Below, in pieces: positions 6,935 through 13,938 of a DNA stretch of 15,764 nt (positions are counted from its first letter, which is position 1; the number at the start of each line of letters is the position of its first letter). The translations under genes were made by a program, and so were the position numbers. Origin of the DNA: an uncultured Eubacteriales bacterium (lineage in GTDB: Bacteria; Bacillota; Clostridia; Christensenellales; Borkfalkiaceae); contig CACXHH010000104.1 in assembly GCA_902767455.1 (NCBI GenBank), positions 1 to 15,764 on the forward strand, in the 5' to 3' direction. The notes under the pieces were generated by a model. The model was not told the origin of the DNA. It ran no database searches and saw only the letters and a program-made list of their open reading frames with translations.

Positions 6935-8443
6935 TTAAGAGCGTTTTGCCTTCGTTGCGTCTTTGAGCGTAACGTCGTGCGCGCCGCCTTCGACGATGCT
7001 CGTTCCCGAAACGAGAGTGAGAGTCGCCTTTTTTCTGAACTCGGCAAGGTCGAGCGCGCCGCAGTTGCACATCGTCGACTTGACTTTCGCAAGCGAAGTC
7101 TGTACGTTGTCTTTAAGATAGCCCGCGTATGGAACGTAAGAATCGACGCCTTCTTCAAAGGACAATTTCTTATCCCCGCCGAGATCGTAACGCTGCCAGT
7201 TTCTCGCCCTGTTGGAGCCTTCGCCCCAGTATTCTTTTACGACGCTTCCGTTTACCACGAGTTTTTCCGTCGGGCTTTCTTCAAAGCGGGCAAAGTATCT
7301 GCCGAGCATGATGAAGTCGGCGCCCATAGCTAAGGCGAGCGTCATGTGATAGTCGTGAACGATACCGCCGTCAGAACACACGGGAACGTATACGCCCGTT
7401 TCTTCGTAATATTTATCTCTTGCGGCGCAAACGTCGATAAGCGCGGTAGCCTGCCCGCGACCTATACCCTTAGTTTCGCGAGTTATACAGATTGAGCCGC
7501 CGCCTATACCGACTTTCACGAAGTCGGCGCCCTGCTCGGCAAGAAACCTGAACCCGTCGCCGTCGACGACGTTGCCCGCGCCTACTTTTACTTTATCGCC
7601 GTAATGGTCGCGTATCCACTTTATCGTTATCGCCTGCCACTCGGAAAACCCTTCCGACGAATCTATGCACAGCACGTCCGCGCCTGCGTTGACGAGCGCG
7701 GGAACTCTCTCGGCGTAGTCACGCGTATTGATACCCGCGCCGACGATAAAGCGTTTGTCGTCGTCGAGAAGTTCGTTCGGGTTTTCTTTATGCGACTCGT
7801 AGTCCTTTCTGAAAACGAAGCTGTCGAGCCTGCCCGCGTCGTCGATTATGGGCAGAGAATTGAGTTTATGTTCCCAAATAACGTCGTTGGCTTCTTTGAG
7901 CGTAATGCCGACTTTTGCGTAAACGAGTTTGTCAAACGGAGTCATAAACTCGCTGACGGGAAGATCGAGCGGCATACGGCTGACCCTGTAATCGCGCCCC
8001 GTAACTATACCGACGAGCTTTCCGTTCGGCGTTCCGTCTTGAGTGACGGCAACGGTAGAATGCCCCGTCTTTTCTTTAAGCGCGAGAACTTTTTCGAGAG
8101 TGTCCGTCGGTTTGATGTTGGAATCGCTCACCACGAAACCTGCCTTGAACGATTTCACCTTCGCCACCATCGCCGCCTGGGCTTCTATCGGTTGCGAGCC
8201 GAAAATGAAGGATATACCGCCTTCCTTCGCCAAAGCCACGGCGAGCCTGTCGCCCGAAACCGACTGCATTATCGCCGAAACGAGCGGAATATTCATGGTG
8301 ATAGAAGGCGTCTGCCCTTTTTTGAATTTGGTTATCGGTGTTTTGAGCGAAACGTTCGCCGGAACGCACGCGCTCGAAGAATACCCGGGAATCAGCAGAT
8401 ATTCGTTAAACGTGTGTGAAGTTTCAGTAAGATATTTTGCCAT
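6935..8443 (-). CDS. guaB: IMP dehydrogenase, Tritrichomonas foetus type
   Basis: Oxidises IMP to XMP with NAD+, the committed step of guanine nucleotide synthesis. The 502-residue protein has a TIM barrel interrupted by a CBS-domain pair (about 100-220). The catalytic loop reads [12 protein letters not shown] with Cys319, not the GPGSICTTR of most bacteria. SDGG (357-360) binds IMP phosphate, and the mobile flap holds NWQRYD with Arg418-Tyr419, followed by EGVDSYVPY (431-439). From memory the whole protein closely resembles the T. foetus enzyme, including residue numbers Cys319, Arg418 and Tyr419, a form that protist is thought to share with bacteria. The ATG at 8443 has AGAAGG about 5 nt upstream. 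The upstream region is long and structured (see 8444-8734). Galactokinase follows, probably on the same transcript. Function is firm; subtype rests on recalled sequence. Confidence 0.95.
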   Translation of the reverse strand: MAKYLTETSHTFNEYLLIPGYSSSACVPANVSLKTPITKFKKGQTPSITMNIPLVSAIMQSVSGDRLAVALAKEGGISFIFGSQPIEAQAAMVAKVKSFKAGFVVSDSNIKPTDTLEKVLALKEKTGHSTVAVTQDGTPNGKLVGIVTGRDYRVSRMPLDLPVSEFMTPFDKLVYAKVGITLKEANDVIWEHKLNSLPIIDDAGRLDSFVFRKDYESHKENPNELLDDDKRFIVGAGINTRDYAERVPALVNAGADVLCIDSSEGFSEWQAITIKWIRDHYGDKVKVGAGNVVDGDGFRFLAEQGADFVKVGIGGGSICITRETKGIGRGQATALIDVCAARDKYYEETGVYVPVCSDGGIVHDYHMTLALAMGADFIMLGRYFARFEESPTEKLVVNGSVVKEYWGEGSNRARNWQRYDLGGDKKLSFEEGVDSYVPYAGYLKDNVQTSLAKVKSTMCNCGALDLAEFRKKATLTLVSGTSIVEGGAHDVTLKDATKAKRS

Positions 8444-8469
8444 ATTTCACCTTCTGACTTTTTAAATAA

Positions 8470-8482
8470 GGGTATCATACCC
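8470..8482. promoter_or_regulatory. 13-bp palindrome upstream of IMP dehydrogenase
   Basis: GGGTATCATACCC is a perfect dyad around its central base, 27-39 bp upstream of the IMP dehydrogenase start. The one-base centre makes it a poor RNA hairpin but a good shape for a dimeric repressor site. Its minus strand contains TATGAT, which could also be a -10 box without a matching -35. The binding protein is unknown. Confidence 0.4.
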
Positions 8483-8511
8483 CATCAACATTTTTTTTGA
8501 GTGGCAATAAA

Positions 8512-8605
8512 GCGGTTTAAGCCCTTGACAATACGGCATGCGGTCTTTGCCTTAACCCGCGGTGTAATATACCTTTTCAATAGCATCTCTTGCCTGTCAA
8601 AACGC
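8512..8605 (-). other. Rod-like inverted-repeat region in the possible IMP dehydrogenase leader
   Basis: Long-range complementarity pairs 8512-8517 (one bulge) with 8601-8605, TTGACA (8525-8530) with TGTCAA (8595-8600), GGCA (8535-8538) with TGCC (8591-8594), and TGC (8539-8541) with GCA (8583-8585). Small internal loops separate them, and a GC-rich apical part contains CCGCGG. The transcript of either strand could form a ~95-nt rod. The gene on the minus side is IMP dehydrogenase, so a leader element is favoured. It does not match the purine riboswitch core that I know. The rest of the 440-bp gap 8444-8883 shows no gene. Confidence 0.35.
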
Positions 8606-8705
8606 AAGGCGCCTTAAAAAAGCTTTTACTCGAATATTTTCCATAAATTATAAATAGTTTTTACGCCTTTTTTTAAGGAAACTATCGATAAAATATGTTA
8701 CTCTT

Positions 8706-8734
8706 ATGCTAACACCATTATAGATTTTTGTCAA
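8706..8734 (-). promoter_or_regulatory. Possible promoter of the IMP dehydrogenase unit
   Basis: On the minus strand, TTGACA (8734-8729), a 17-bp spacer and TAGCAT (8711-8706). If used, transcription would start near 8699 and give a leader of about 255 nt before the IMP dehydrogenase start, containing the rod at 8512-8605 and the palindrome at 8470-8482. A TATAAT at 8652-8647 lacks a good -35. No better promoter was found closer to the gene. Confidence 0.45.
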
Positions 8735-8847
8735 TTATTTTTCGTAAATCTTTAAAAAGTAAATTCATTTCAATCGGCTTTCAAACACGTTTTTTAAGGT
8801 TAATTATCGGCATTTTTCGTCTTGTTTCAAAAAGTAGTCGAAATAGC

Positions 8848-8876
8848 TTGAAATACGCCGCGAAATATTATAAAAT
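8848..8876 (+). promoter_or_regulatory. Sigma-A promoter of the U32 gene, predicting a leaderless mRNA
   Basis: TTGAAA (8848-8853), a 17-bp spacer and TAAAAT (8871-8876). Seven bases separate the -10 box from the A of the ATG at 8884, so the expected transcription start is at or within a base or two of the start codon. No purine-rich ribosome-binding site precedes the ATG, which agrees with a leaderless message. Confidence 0.65.
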
Positions 8877-8883
8877 AGTGGCG

Positions 8884-11097
8884 ATGAAAAATAGCAACGG
8901 AACAACTTCTTTTAAAGCCGAGATACTCGCCCCCGCAGGCAATATCGACTCGTTTTACGCGGCAATCGACGCAGGCGCCGACGCCGTGTATTTCGGCGTG
9001 AACGATTTCAACGCCCGCGCAAAGTGCGAAAACTTTTCGCTCGAAAACGTTGCGCAGACGATAGCCTACGCTCACCTTCTTGGCGTTAAGACATATATCA
9101 CGCTCAACACGCTGATCGCGGACGGTGAGATCGACTCGTTTTTAAAGACGGTCGACGTACTCTACAACGCCAAAGCCGACGCCTTTATAGTTCAGGATTT
9201 CGGCATGGGTGCGCTTATAAAAATGCTCTATCCCGACGCCGTTTTACACGCTTCAACGCAGATGGGGATACATAACGCCGAAGGCGCCCGTTTTTTGGAA
9301 AAGTGCGGCTATAAGCGCGTTATCTTGTCAAGAGAGAGCAAACTCGACGATATAAAACGCATAAGAGAAGCTACTTCTTTGGAGATAGAATTTTTCGTTC
9401 AGGGAGCTCTCTGCGTTGCGTTTTCGGGCAACTGCTACTTATCCTCTTTAAAGGACGGAAACAGCGGAAACCGCGGCAGGTGCCACCAACTTTGCAGGCT
9501 CAGATATTCGTGCGGAAAAAAGCAGGGGTATCTTCTCTCGCCCGCCGATCTTAATCTTTCGGGCGAGATAGACGAGCTTTTGAAAGCGGGAGTCTGCTCG
9601 TTCAAGATTGAAGGAAGAATGAAGCGTCCCGCGTACGTCGCCGCCGCGGTAAAAACTTACAGGCTCGCCTTAGACGGCGCGGCAAAGAGCGAGATCGAGC
9701 GCGCCGCAAAAGACCTTTCGGCGACTTTTTCGCGCGGAAAGTACGACGAAAAGGCTTATCTTTACGATAACGACGATATAATCGACGTCGGACACAACAA
9801 CAATACGGGCGTAAAGATAGGAACGGTACTGTCCGTCCGCCCCTTCAAAAACCTTTACCGCGTTACCGTTTCTTCTCAAACGGCGGTTTCAGACGGCGAC
9901 GGTTTAAGAATAGTCGGAGATAGGGAAGTCACTCTCGGCATGAGTTCGCCCGCTCCCGAAAAGAACGGTTTTTCGTTTGTCACGGCAAGGGAAGGTATAA
10001 CCGCAGGCGCGGAAGTTTTCAGAACTCTCGACGTCTTGCTCGAAAAGAGAATACTCGAAGGAAAAAAGCTTCTGCCCGTAACGTGCCGCGCAAGTCTTTT
10101 CGCGGGGAAAGCGGCAAGCCTTACCTTATCTTGCGGCGATATTTCGGTGACGGAAAAGGGCGCGCCGTGCGAAAAAGCGCTCTCGGCTCCTATGGACGCC
10201 GAACAACTCAAAAAGCAGATGAAATTCGGGGTTACGCCGCTGTATCTTCAAGGCGCCGAGCTTGAAACGGACGGCGTTTTCATACCCAAATCAACCTTCA
10301 ACGAGTTGAGAAGAACTGCCGTCGAAAAGCTAAAAACCGCCGTAATACTTTCAAACGAGCCGAAGCGAGCCGAGCTTCACCCGACCGCCGACGATATATC
10401 CCGCGCCCGCTCGTATTATATTGATAAGCTTTCCGTTCTCCCGAGCGACGAATACTTTATTTCCGACGAAATATCCGACTACGCCGTAAAAAAAGGCAAA
10501 GCTTTCATTTATTCGCCGAGAGACTATAACCTTTTGCCGAAAATAGATTTCAGCGTTAAACCCGACGAGTTTTATCTCGATCTTCCTATTATAGCTACGA
10601 ACGCCGACGTAAAAGTCGTGAACGCTCTTCTTTCGTATTTAGACGAGCTCTGCGGCGGGAAAGTCGGAGTCGCCGCGAACAACTATTACGGGCTTTCGTT
10701 CGTCGGCAACAGAAATGTGATCGCGGGAACGGGCATGAACGTTTACAATAAAGTAAGCGGCGGAGCGCTCGTCGACCTTGGGGTTTACGACGTTTTTTCG
10801 GGCATAGAGCTGAAAACGCCCGAAAAGTTCGTCTTTTCGCTCAAAAACAGCGCGCTTATGACCTTTACTCATTGTCCGTACAAGGTAAGCGTAAACTCTT
10901 CCTGCACCGACTGCAAGGCAAATTCGCCCCTTATTTACAAAGACGAGCGCGGCAACGCTTACTCTATAACGAGAAGGAAACTCGCGTATTGTTATTTTGA
11001 ATTGAAGATGGCTGATCGCGACGAATACTTCCGTCTTTTAAACGCGCCGAAAGGCGTAAGAAGGGCGCTCGAAGCCGTCAAAAACGAAAAAAATTAA
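8884..11097 (+). CDS. U32-family protein (peptidase U32 / RlhA-like, long form)
   Basis: A 737-residue protein. The N-terminal U32 domain starts at EILAPAGN (13-20) and GADAVYFG (31-38). The family signature runs from Glu169 to Ser188, with Cys177 and Cys184; Cys200 and Cys204 follow in NRGRC-HQLC. These four cysteines fit the proposed Fe-S cluster site of U32 enzymes. IEGRMK (242-247) is also typical. The long remainder resembles the DUF3656-containing forms such as E. coli RlhA, which acts in 23S rRNA C2501 hydroxylation. A further C-x9-C-x2-C cluster lies near the C-terminus, in HCPYKVSVNSSCTDC. Originally called peptidases, many members are RNA-modifying enzymes; which reaction applies here is uncertain. 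The ATG at 8884 is chosen because conserved sequence begins 12 residues later; an in-frame GTG at 8878 is possible. The longer frame from 8728 is AT-rich, low-complexity sequence upstream of the promoter. Confidence 0.88.
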   Translation: MKNSNGTTSFKAEILAPAGNIDSFYAAIDAGADAVYFGVNDFNARAKCENFSLENVAQTIAYAHLLGVKTYITLNTLIADGEIDSFLKTVDVLYNAKADAFIVQDFGMGALIKMLYPDAVLHASTQMGIHNAEGARFLEKCGYKRVILSRESKLDDIKRIREATSLEIEFFVQGALCVAFSGNCYLSSLKDGNSGNRGRCHQLCRLRYSCGKKQGYLLSPADLNLSGEIDELLKAGVCSFKIEGRMKRPAYVAAAVKTYRLALDGAAKSEIERAAKDLSATFSRGKYDEKAYLYDNDDIIDVGHNNNTGVKIGTVLSVRPFKNLYRVTVSSQTAVSDGDGLRIVGDREVTLGMSSPAPEKNGFSFVTAREGITAGAEVFRTLDVLLEKRILEGKKLLPVTCRASLFAGKAASLTLSCGDISVTEKGAPCEKALSAPMDAEQLKKQMKFGVTPLYLQGAELETDGVFIPKSTFNELRRTAVEKLKTAVILSNEPKRAELHPTADDISRARSYYIDKLSVLPSDEYFISDEISDYAVKKGKAFIYSPRDYNLLPKIDFSVKPDEFYLDLPIIATNADVKVVNALLSYLDELCGGKVGVAANNYYGLSFVGNRNVIAGTGMNVYNKVSGGALVDLGVYDVFSGIELKTPEKFVFSLKNSALMTFTHCPYKVSVNSSCTDCKANSPLIYKDERGNAYSITRRKLAYCYFELKMADRDEYFRLLNAPKGVRRALEAVKNEKN

Positions 11098-11125
11098 CTT
11101 TCTTTGAAAAATTATATCAAATCGC

Positions 11126-11154
11126 TTGCATTACGGCGCAGTTTGGTGTAAGAT
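11126..11154 (+). promoter_or_regulatory. Promoter of the lysine-riboswitch transporter operon
   Basis: TTGCAT (11126-11131), a 17-bp spacer and TAAGAT (11149-11154). Transcription should start near 11161, about 19 nt before the P1 helix of the riboswitch. No clear terminator for the upstream U32 gene was seen, so some readthrough into this leader is possible. Confidence 0.65.
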
Positions 11155-11174
11155 AACGGCGTAATAATTGAATA

Positions 11175-11340
11175 CTTTGGATAGAGGCGCGGAACTCATC
11201 AGTAATCGGGCATAAAATCGCTTGAACGGTGCCGACGAAAGGGTGTTCCGCCGAAATCGAAGATTTATTCAAGGATTCTTCGGTTGGGCAAAGCGATAAT
11301 ATCTCTTTGACTGTCGCCTTTTTGGCGGAGCGCTATCGTA
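11175..11340 (+). promoter_or_regulatory. Lysine riboswitch (L box) aptamer
   Basis: The conserved core of the lysine riboswitch is visible in order: GATAGAGGCGCG (11180-11191), AGTA after CATC (11208-11214), GACGAAAGGG (around 11233-11242), CCGCCGAAAT, CTTCGGTTGGGC and finally CTGTC...GGAGCGCTATC (11311-11337). GATAG (11180-11184) pairs with CTATC (11333-11337) as P1. CGCC-TTTTT-GGCG forms the P5-like hairpin and CGAAG/CTTCG forms P4. This order matches the B. subtilis lysC and T. maritima lysine riboswitches as I recall them. It binds L-lysine and controls the terminator at 11360-11400, hence the ABC transporter genes downstream. Confidence 0.92.
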
Positions 11341-11359
11341 ATATAAATGGATATTATTT

Positions 11360-11400
11360 CCGCAATATTGCAACGCTCTTGCACATATTGCGGATTTTTT
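11360..11400 (+). terminator. Riboswitch-controlled intrinsic terminator
   Basis: CCGCAATAT-TGCA (11360-11372) pairs with TGCA-C-ATATTGCGG (11380-11393), a 13-bp stem with one bulged C and a 7-nt loop, followed by ATTTTTT. It lies between the lysine aptamer and the substrate-binding-protein gene. GTAATAT (11338-11344), next to the 3' strand of P1, can pair with ATATTGC (11365-11371) in the terminator's 5' arm (one G-U pair), giving a plausible antiterminator when lysine is absent. Confidence 0.85.
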
Positions 11401-11450
11401 GATAGTTATTCCAAAGATATTTGATAAAAAAATAATCGGAGGTAACTCAA

Positions 11451-12299
11451 ATGAAAAAACTTTTCACCCTTTTGATGGCAGCAATGCTCACGCTTTCGCT
11501 CTTCTCGCTCGCAGCTTGCGGAAACAATAACGACTCGGCAGACGAACGCCCCGTGATCAAAGTAGGTATGGAATGCGGCTATCAGCCTTATAACTGGACT
11601 CAGTTTACGAACGCCAACAACGCCGTAGCGATCAAAGGCAAAACCGGTCAGTACGCTTACGGTTTCGACGTTATGGTCGCGCAGAAAATAGCCGACGAAC
11701 TCGATATGAAACTTGAAATCTACGCTTACGAATGGAAAAGCCTCGTTCCTGCCGTTCAGTCGGGCGCGCTTGACTTCATCATCGCAGGTATGTCCCCCAC
11801 GGCAGACAGAAAACAAAAAATCGACTTTTCCGAACCTTATTATGAATCCAATCTCGTAGTAGTCGTCAAAAAGGACGGCGCTTTTGCTTCCGCCACGAAT
11901 TTAGAAGGTCTTACGGGCGCTAAAATAGTAGCTCAGAGCGGCACCTTCCACGACAAAGTAGTCGAGCAGATCCCGTCCGTCACGCACGTTACGGCTATGG
12001 AAGACTTCCCGACCATGATAGTTGCGTTGAACTCCGGCTCCATCGACGGCTATATCGCCGAAGAACCGGGCGCCATCGCCGACTGCAAAGCCAACTCTTC
12101 CTTCACTTATATCCACCTTGCCAACAACGACACCGGCTTTACCGTGACCGATATGTCAAACGTAACGCTCGCAGTAGGTCTTAAAAAGAATTCCGAACTT
12201 CTTTCCAAAGTAAACGCGGCTCTATCAAAACTCACCGCCGCCCAAAGACAGGAAATGATGAATACGGCAATAAGCCTTGCCGCCCGGCTCGGAGTTTAA
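11451..12299 (+). CDS. Amino-acid (probably lysine) ABC transporter substrate-binding lipoprotein
   Basis: Captures the amino acid outside the membrane and delivers it to the permease. The 282-residue protein has a lipoprotein signal with lipobox LAAC (Cys23), then a polar Asn/Asp linker. The mature part is a family-3 solute-binding protein (HisJ/GlnH fold): VGMECGYQPYNWTQ (43-56) starts lobe 1, GFDVMVAQKIADEL (74-87) is the family signature, and IAGMSPTADRKQKIDFSEPYY is the hinge and ligand-loop region. GGAGG lies 8 nt before the ATG. The lysine riboswitch upstream is the main reason for proposing lysine as substrate; a related basic amino acid such as ornithine or arginine is possible. It is the first gene of the SBP-permease-ATPase operon, with a 63-bp gap containing a hairpin before the permease. 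Confidence 0.94.
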   Translation: MKKLFTLLMAAMLTLSLFSLAACGNNNDSADERPVIKVGMECGYQPYNWTQFTNANNAVAIKGKTGQYAYGFDVMVAQKIADELDMKLEIYAYEWKSLVPAVQSGALDFIIAGMSPTADRKQKIDFSEPYYESNLVVVVKKDGAFASATNLEGLTGAKIVAQSGTFHDKVVEQIPSVTHVTAMEDFPTMIVALNSGSIDGYIAEEPGAIADCKANSSFTYIHLANNDTGFTVTDMSNVTLAVGLKKNSELLSKVNAALSKLTAAQRQEMMNTAISLAARLGV

Positions 12300-12330
12300 T
12301 TTTTACTATAATTCAAGTTTACACAGTAAT

Positions 12331-12352
12331 ACGGTCGTAAAACTTCGACCGT
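12331..12352 (+). other. Intercistronic hairpin between SBP and permease genes
   Basis: ACGGTCG (12331-12337) and CGACCGT (12346-12352) form a perfect 7-bp stem with an 8-nt loop, ending just before the permease ribosome-binding site CGGAG (12353-12357). There is no T-run, so it is not a typical terminator. It may stabilise the SBP message or dampen permease translation, as is common where binding protein is needed in excess. Confidence 0.5.
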
Positions 12353-12362
12353 CGGAGAAAAT

Positions 12363-13136
12363 ATGAGTTTTTTTGATTCTATCGGCAAAGTGTTGAAACT
12401 CGGAGCCGGTCAACTCTTTATAGGCGTAGGATATACGCTTCTTATCGCCCTTATATCAACGGTGATAGGTCTTTTGATAGGTCTTATCATCGGAATAATC
12501 AGGACGATACCCAAAAGCAAAAAAGCCTTCGTGCGCGTTTTGATGAAGATACTCGATATAATACTCAATATCTATATCGAAGTATTCCGCGGAACGCCGA
12601 TGATGGTTCAGGCAATGGTCATTTACTGGGGCTACGCTTTCGCGAGTAACGGGCAGACGCTTCCGCTTATCCCTTCGGCGATATTCATCGTTTCCATAAA
12701 CACGGGCGCGTATATGGCTGAAATAGTCCGCGGCGGCATAATTTCGATAGACAAAGGTCAGTTCGAAGGCGCTTCGTCTATCGGCATGAGCCATTTCCAG
12801 ACTATGGTGCACGTAATAATCCCGCAAGCTCTCAGAAACATTTTGCCGTCTATCTCGAACGAATTTATCATCAATATCAAAGATACGTCCGTTTTGAACG
12901 TTATAGGCGTGAGCGAGCTGTTTTATCAGGCGACCGTTCTTTCCAAAATGACGTACGAGATATTCGCCACCTACGCTATAATTTCCGTTCTTTACTTCAT
13001 AATGACCTTCTCTATTTCAAGGCTGTTAAGACTTTTCGAGAAGCTTCTCGAAGGCAAAAACACTTACACGATCATGGGCTCGGGTACCGATCCGAACGCC
13101 GAAATAAAGGTCGTAAAGGAGACGCACCGTGGCTGA
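12363..13136 (+). CDS. Amino-acid ABC transporter permease (HisM/GlnP family)
   Basis: Membrane channel subunit of the importer, probably acting as a homodimer since no second permease gene is present. The 257-residue protein has about five hydrophobic segments. FRGTPMMVQ (75-83) is the family's conserved start of the core, and the EAA loop that docks on the ATPase is EGASSIGMS (135-143) followed by [12 protein letters not shown] (152-163). [15 protein letters not shown] (172-186) is also characteristic. GGAG lies 5-6 nt before the ATG. The gene overlaps the ATPase start by 8 bp, indicating translational coupling. The C-terminal ~25 residues after the last membrane segment are polar and slightly longer than typical. 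Confidence 0.95.
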   Translation: MSFFDSIGKVLKLGAGQLFIGVGYTLLIALISTVIGLLIGLIIGIIRTIPKSKKAFVRVLMKILDIILNIYIEVFRGTPMMVQAMVIYWGYAFASNGQTLPLIPSAIFIVSINTGAYMAEIVRGGIISIDKGQFEGASSIGMSHFQTMVHVIIPQALRNILPSISNEFIINIKDTSVLNVIGVSELFYQATVLSKMTYEIFATYAIISVLYFIMTFSISRLLRLFEKLLEGKNTYTIMGSGTDPNAEIKVVKETHRG

Positions 13137-13875
13137 AACGATTTTCGAGATAAAAAAACTCGTTAAAAACTTCGGCGCAAACGAAGTTTTAAAAGGCATA
13201 GATCTTACCGTTACCAAAGGCGAAGTCGTTTCCATCATCGGCGCTTCGGGCTCGGGAAAAAGCACGTTTTTAAGGTGTCTGAATCTTCTCGAACAGCCTA
13301 CCGACGGCGAGATATTATACCGCGGCAACAGCATACTCGACGCGAAATTCGACGTTCGCTCGTACCGCACGAAGGTCGGAATGGTGTTTCAACAGTTCAA
13401 CCTGTTCAATAACATGTCTGTCCTTAAAAACTGCATGATCGCCCAGCAGACCGTTTTAAAGCGTTCCAAGGAAGAAGCTACCGAAAACGCCTTAAAATAT
13501 CTTGACAAGGTAGGAATGAGCGCCTACGTCAACGCCAAGCCCAAACAGCTTTCGGGCGGGCAGAAGCAAAGAGTCGCGATAGCGAGAAGCCTTGCTATGG
13601 ACTGCGAAGTTATTCTCTTTGACGAGCCTACTTCGGCGCTCGATCCCGAAATGGTCGGCGAAGTTCTTCTCGTTATGAAAGACCTTGCCGAAAGCGGGCT
13701 TACGATGCTCGTCGTAACGCACGAAATGCAGTTTGCGAAAGACGTTTCTTCGAGAGTTATTTTTATGGACGGCGGCGTAGTTGCCGAAGACGACGTTCCC
13801 GAAGTCATCTTCAACTCCCCCACCAACCCGAGAACGAAGGAATTTCTGTTCAGAGTTCTCAACAAGGACATTTAA
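13129..13875 (+). CDS. Amino-acid ABC transporter ATP-binding protein
   Basis: Cytoplasmic ATPase that powers the importer. The 248-residue protein is the usual length of the GlnQ/HisP family. Walker A is GASGSGKST (38-46), the Q-loop lies in MVFQQFNLF (Gln88/89), the ABC signature is LSGGQKQR (141-148), Walker B is VILFDE (161-166), the D-loop is SALD and the switch His is His198 in VVTHEM. The start is GTG at 13129, with AAGGAG 6 nt upstream, inside the end of the permease gene. It is the last gene of the operon; a strong terminator follows 15 bp after the stop. Confidence 0.96.
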   Translation: MAETIFEIKKLVKNFGANEVLKGIDLTVTKGEVVSIIGASGSGKSTFLRCLNLLEQPTDGEILYRGNSILDAKFDVRSYRTKVGMVFQQFNLFNNMSVLKNCMIAQQTVLKRSKEEATENALKYLDKVGMSAYVNAKPKQLSGGQKQRVAIARSLAMDCEVILFDEPTSALDPEMVGEVLLVMKDLAESGLTMLVVTHEMQFAKDVSSRVIFMDGGVVAEDDVPEVIFNSPTNPRTKEFLFRVLNKDI

Positions 13876-13887
13876 TAAAACACAAGC

Positions 13888-13917
13888 TAAAAGCGGCGAA
13901 AATTCGCCGCTTTTTTT
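13888..13917. terminator. Bidirectional intrinsic terminator between ATPase and glucuronate isomerase genes
   Basis: AAGCGGCGAA (13891-13900) and TTCGCCGCTT (13903-13912) form a perfect 10-bp stem with a two-base centre. The plus side is followed by a run of seven T and the minus side by TTTTAG. It lies 15 bp after the ATPase stop and about 25 bp beyond the stop of the convergent glucuronate isomerase gene, so it can serve both. Confidence 0.85.
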
Positions 13918-13938
13918 ACGATTTATATTGCTTTTCGT

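Noticed and set aside
7604..8419. Long plus-strand open frame antisense to IMP dehydrogenase
   Set aside because: Arg/Val-rich shadow of a well-conserved gene, with no recognisable domain or ribosome-binding site.
8728..8883. 52-residue N-terminal extension of the U32 protein
   Set aside because: AT-rich low-complexity sequence containing the -35 and -10 boxes; U32 proteins start close to the LAPAGN motif.
13891..13912. Shared GCGGCGA core between the bidirectional terminator and the repeat ends at 1-9/218-226
   Set aside because: Only about 8 bp of GC-rich palindrome-forming sequence; chance is sufficient, and the terminator is fully explained by its position and T-runs.
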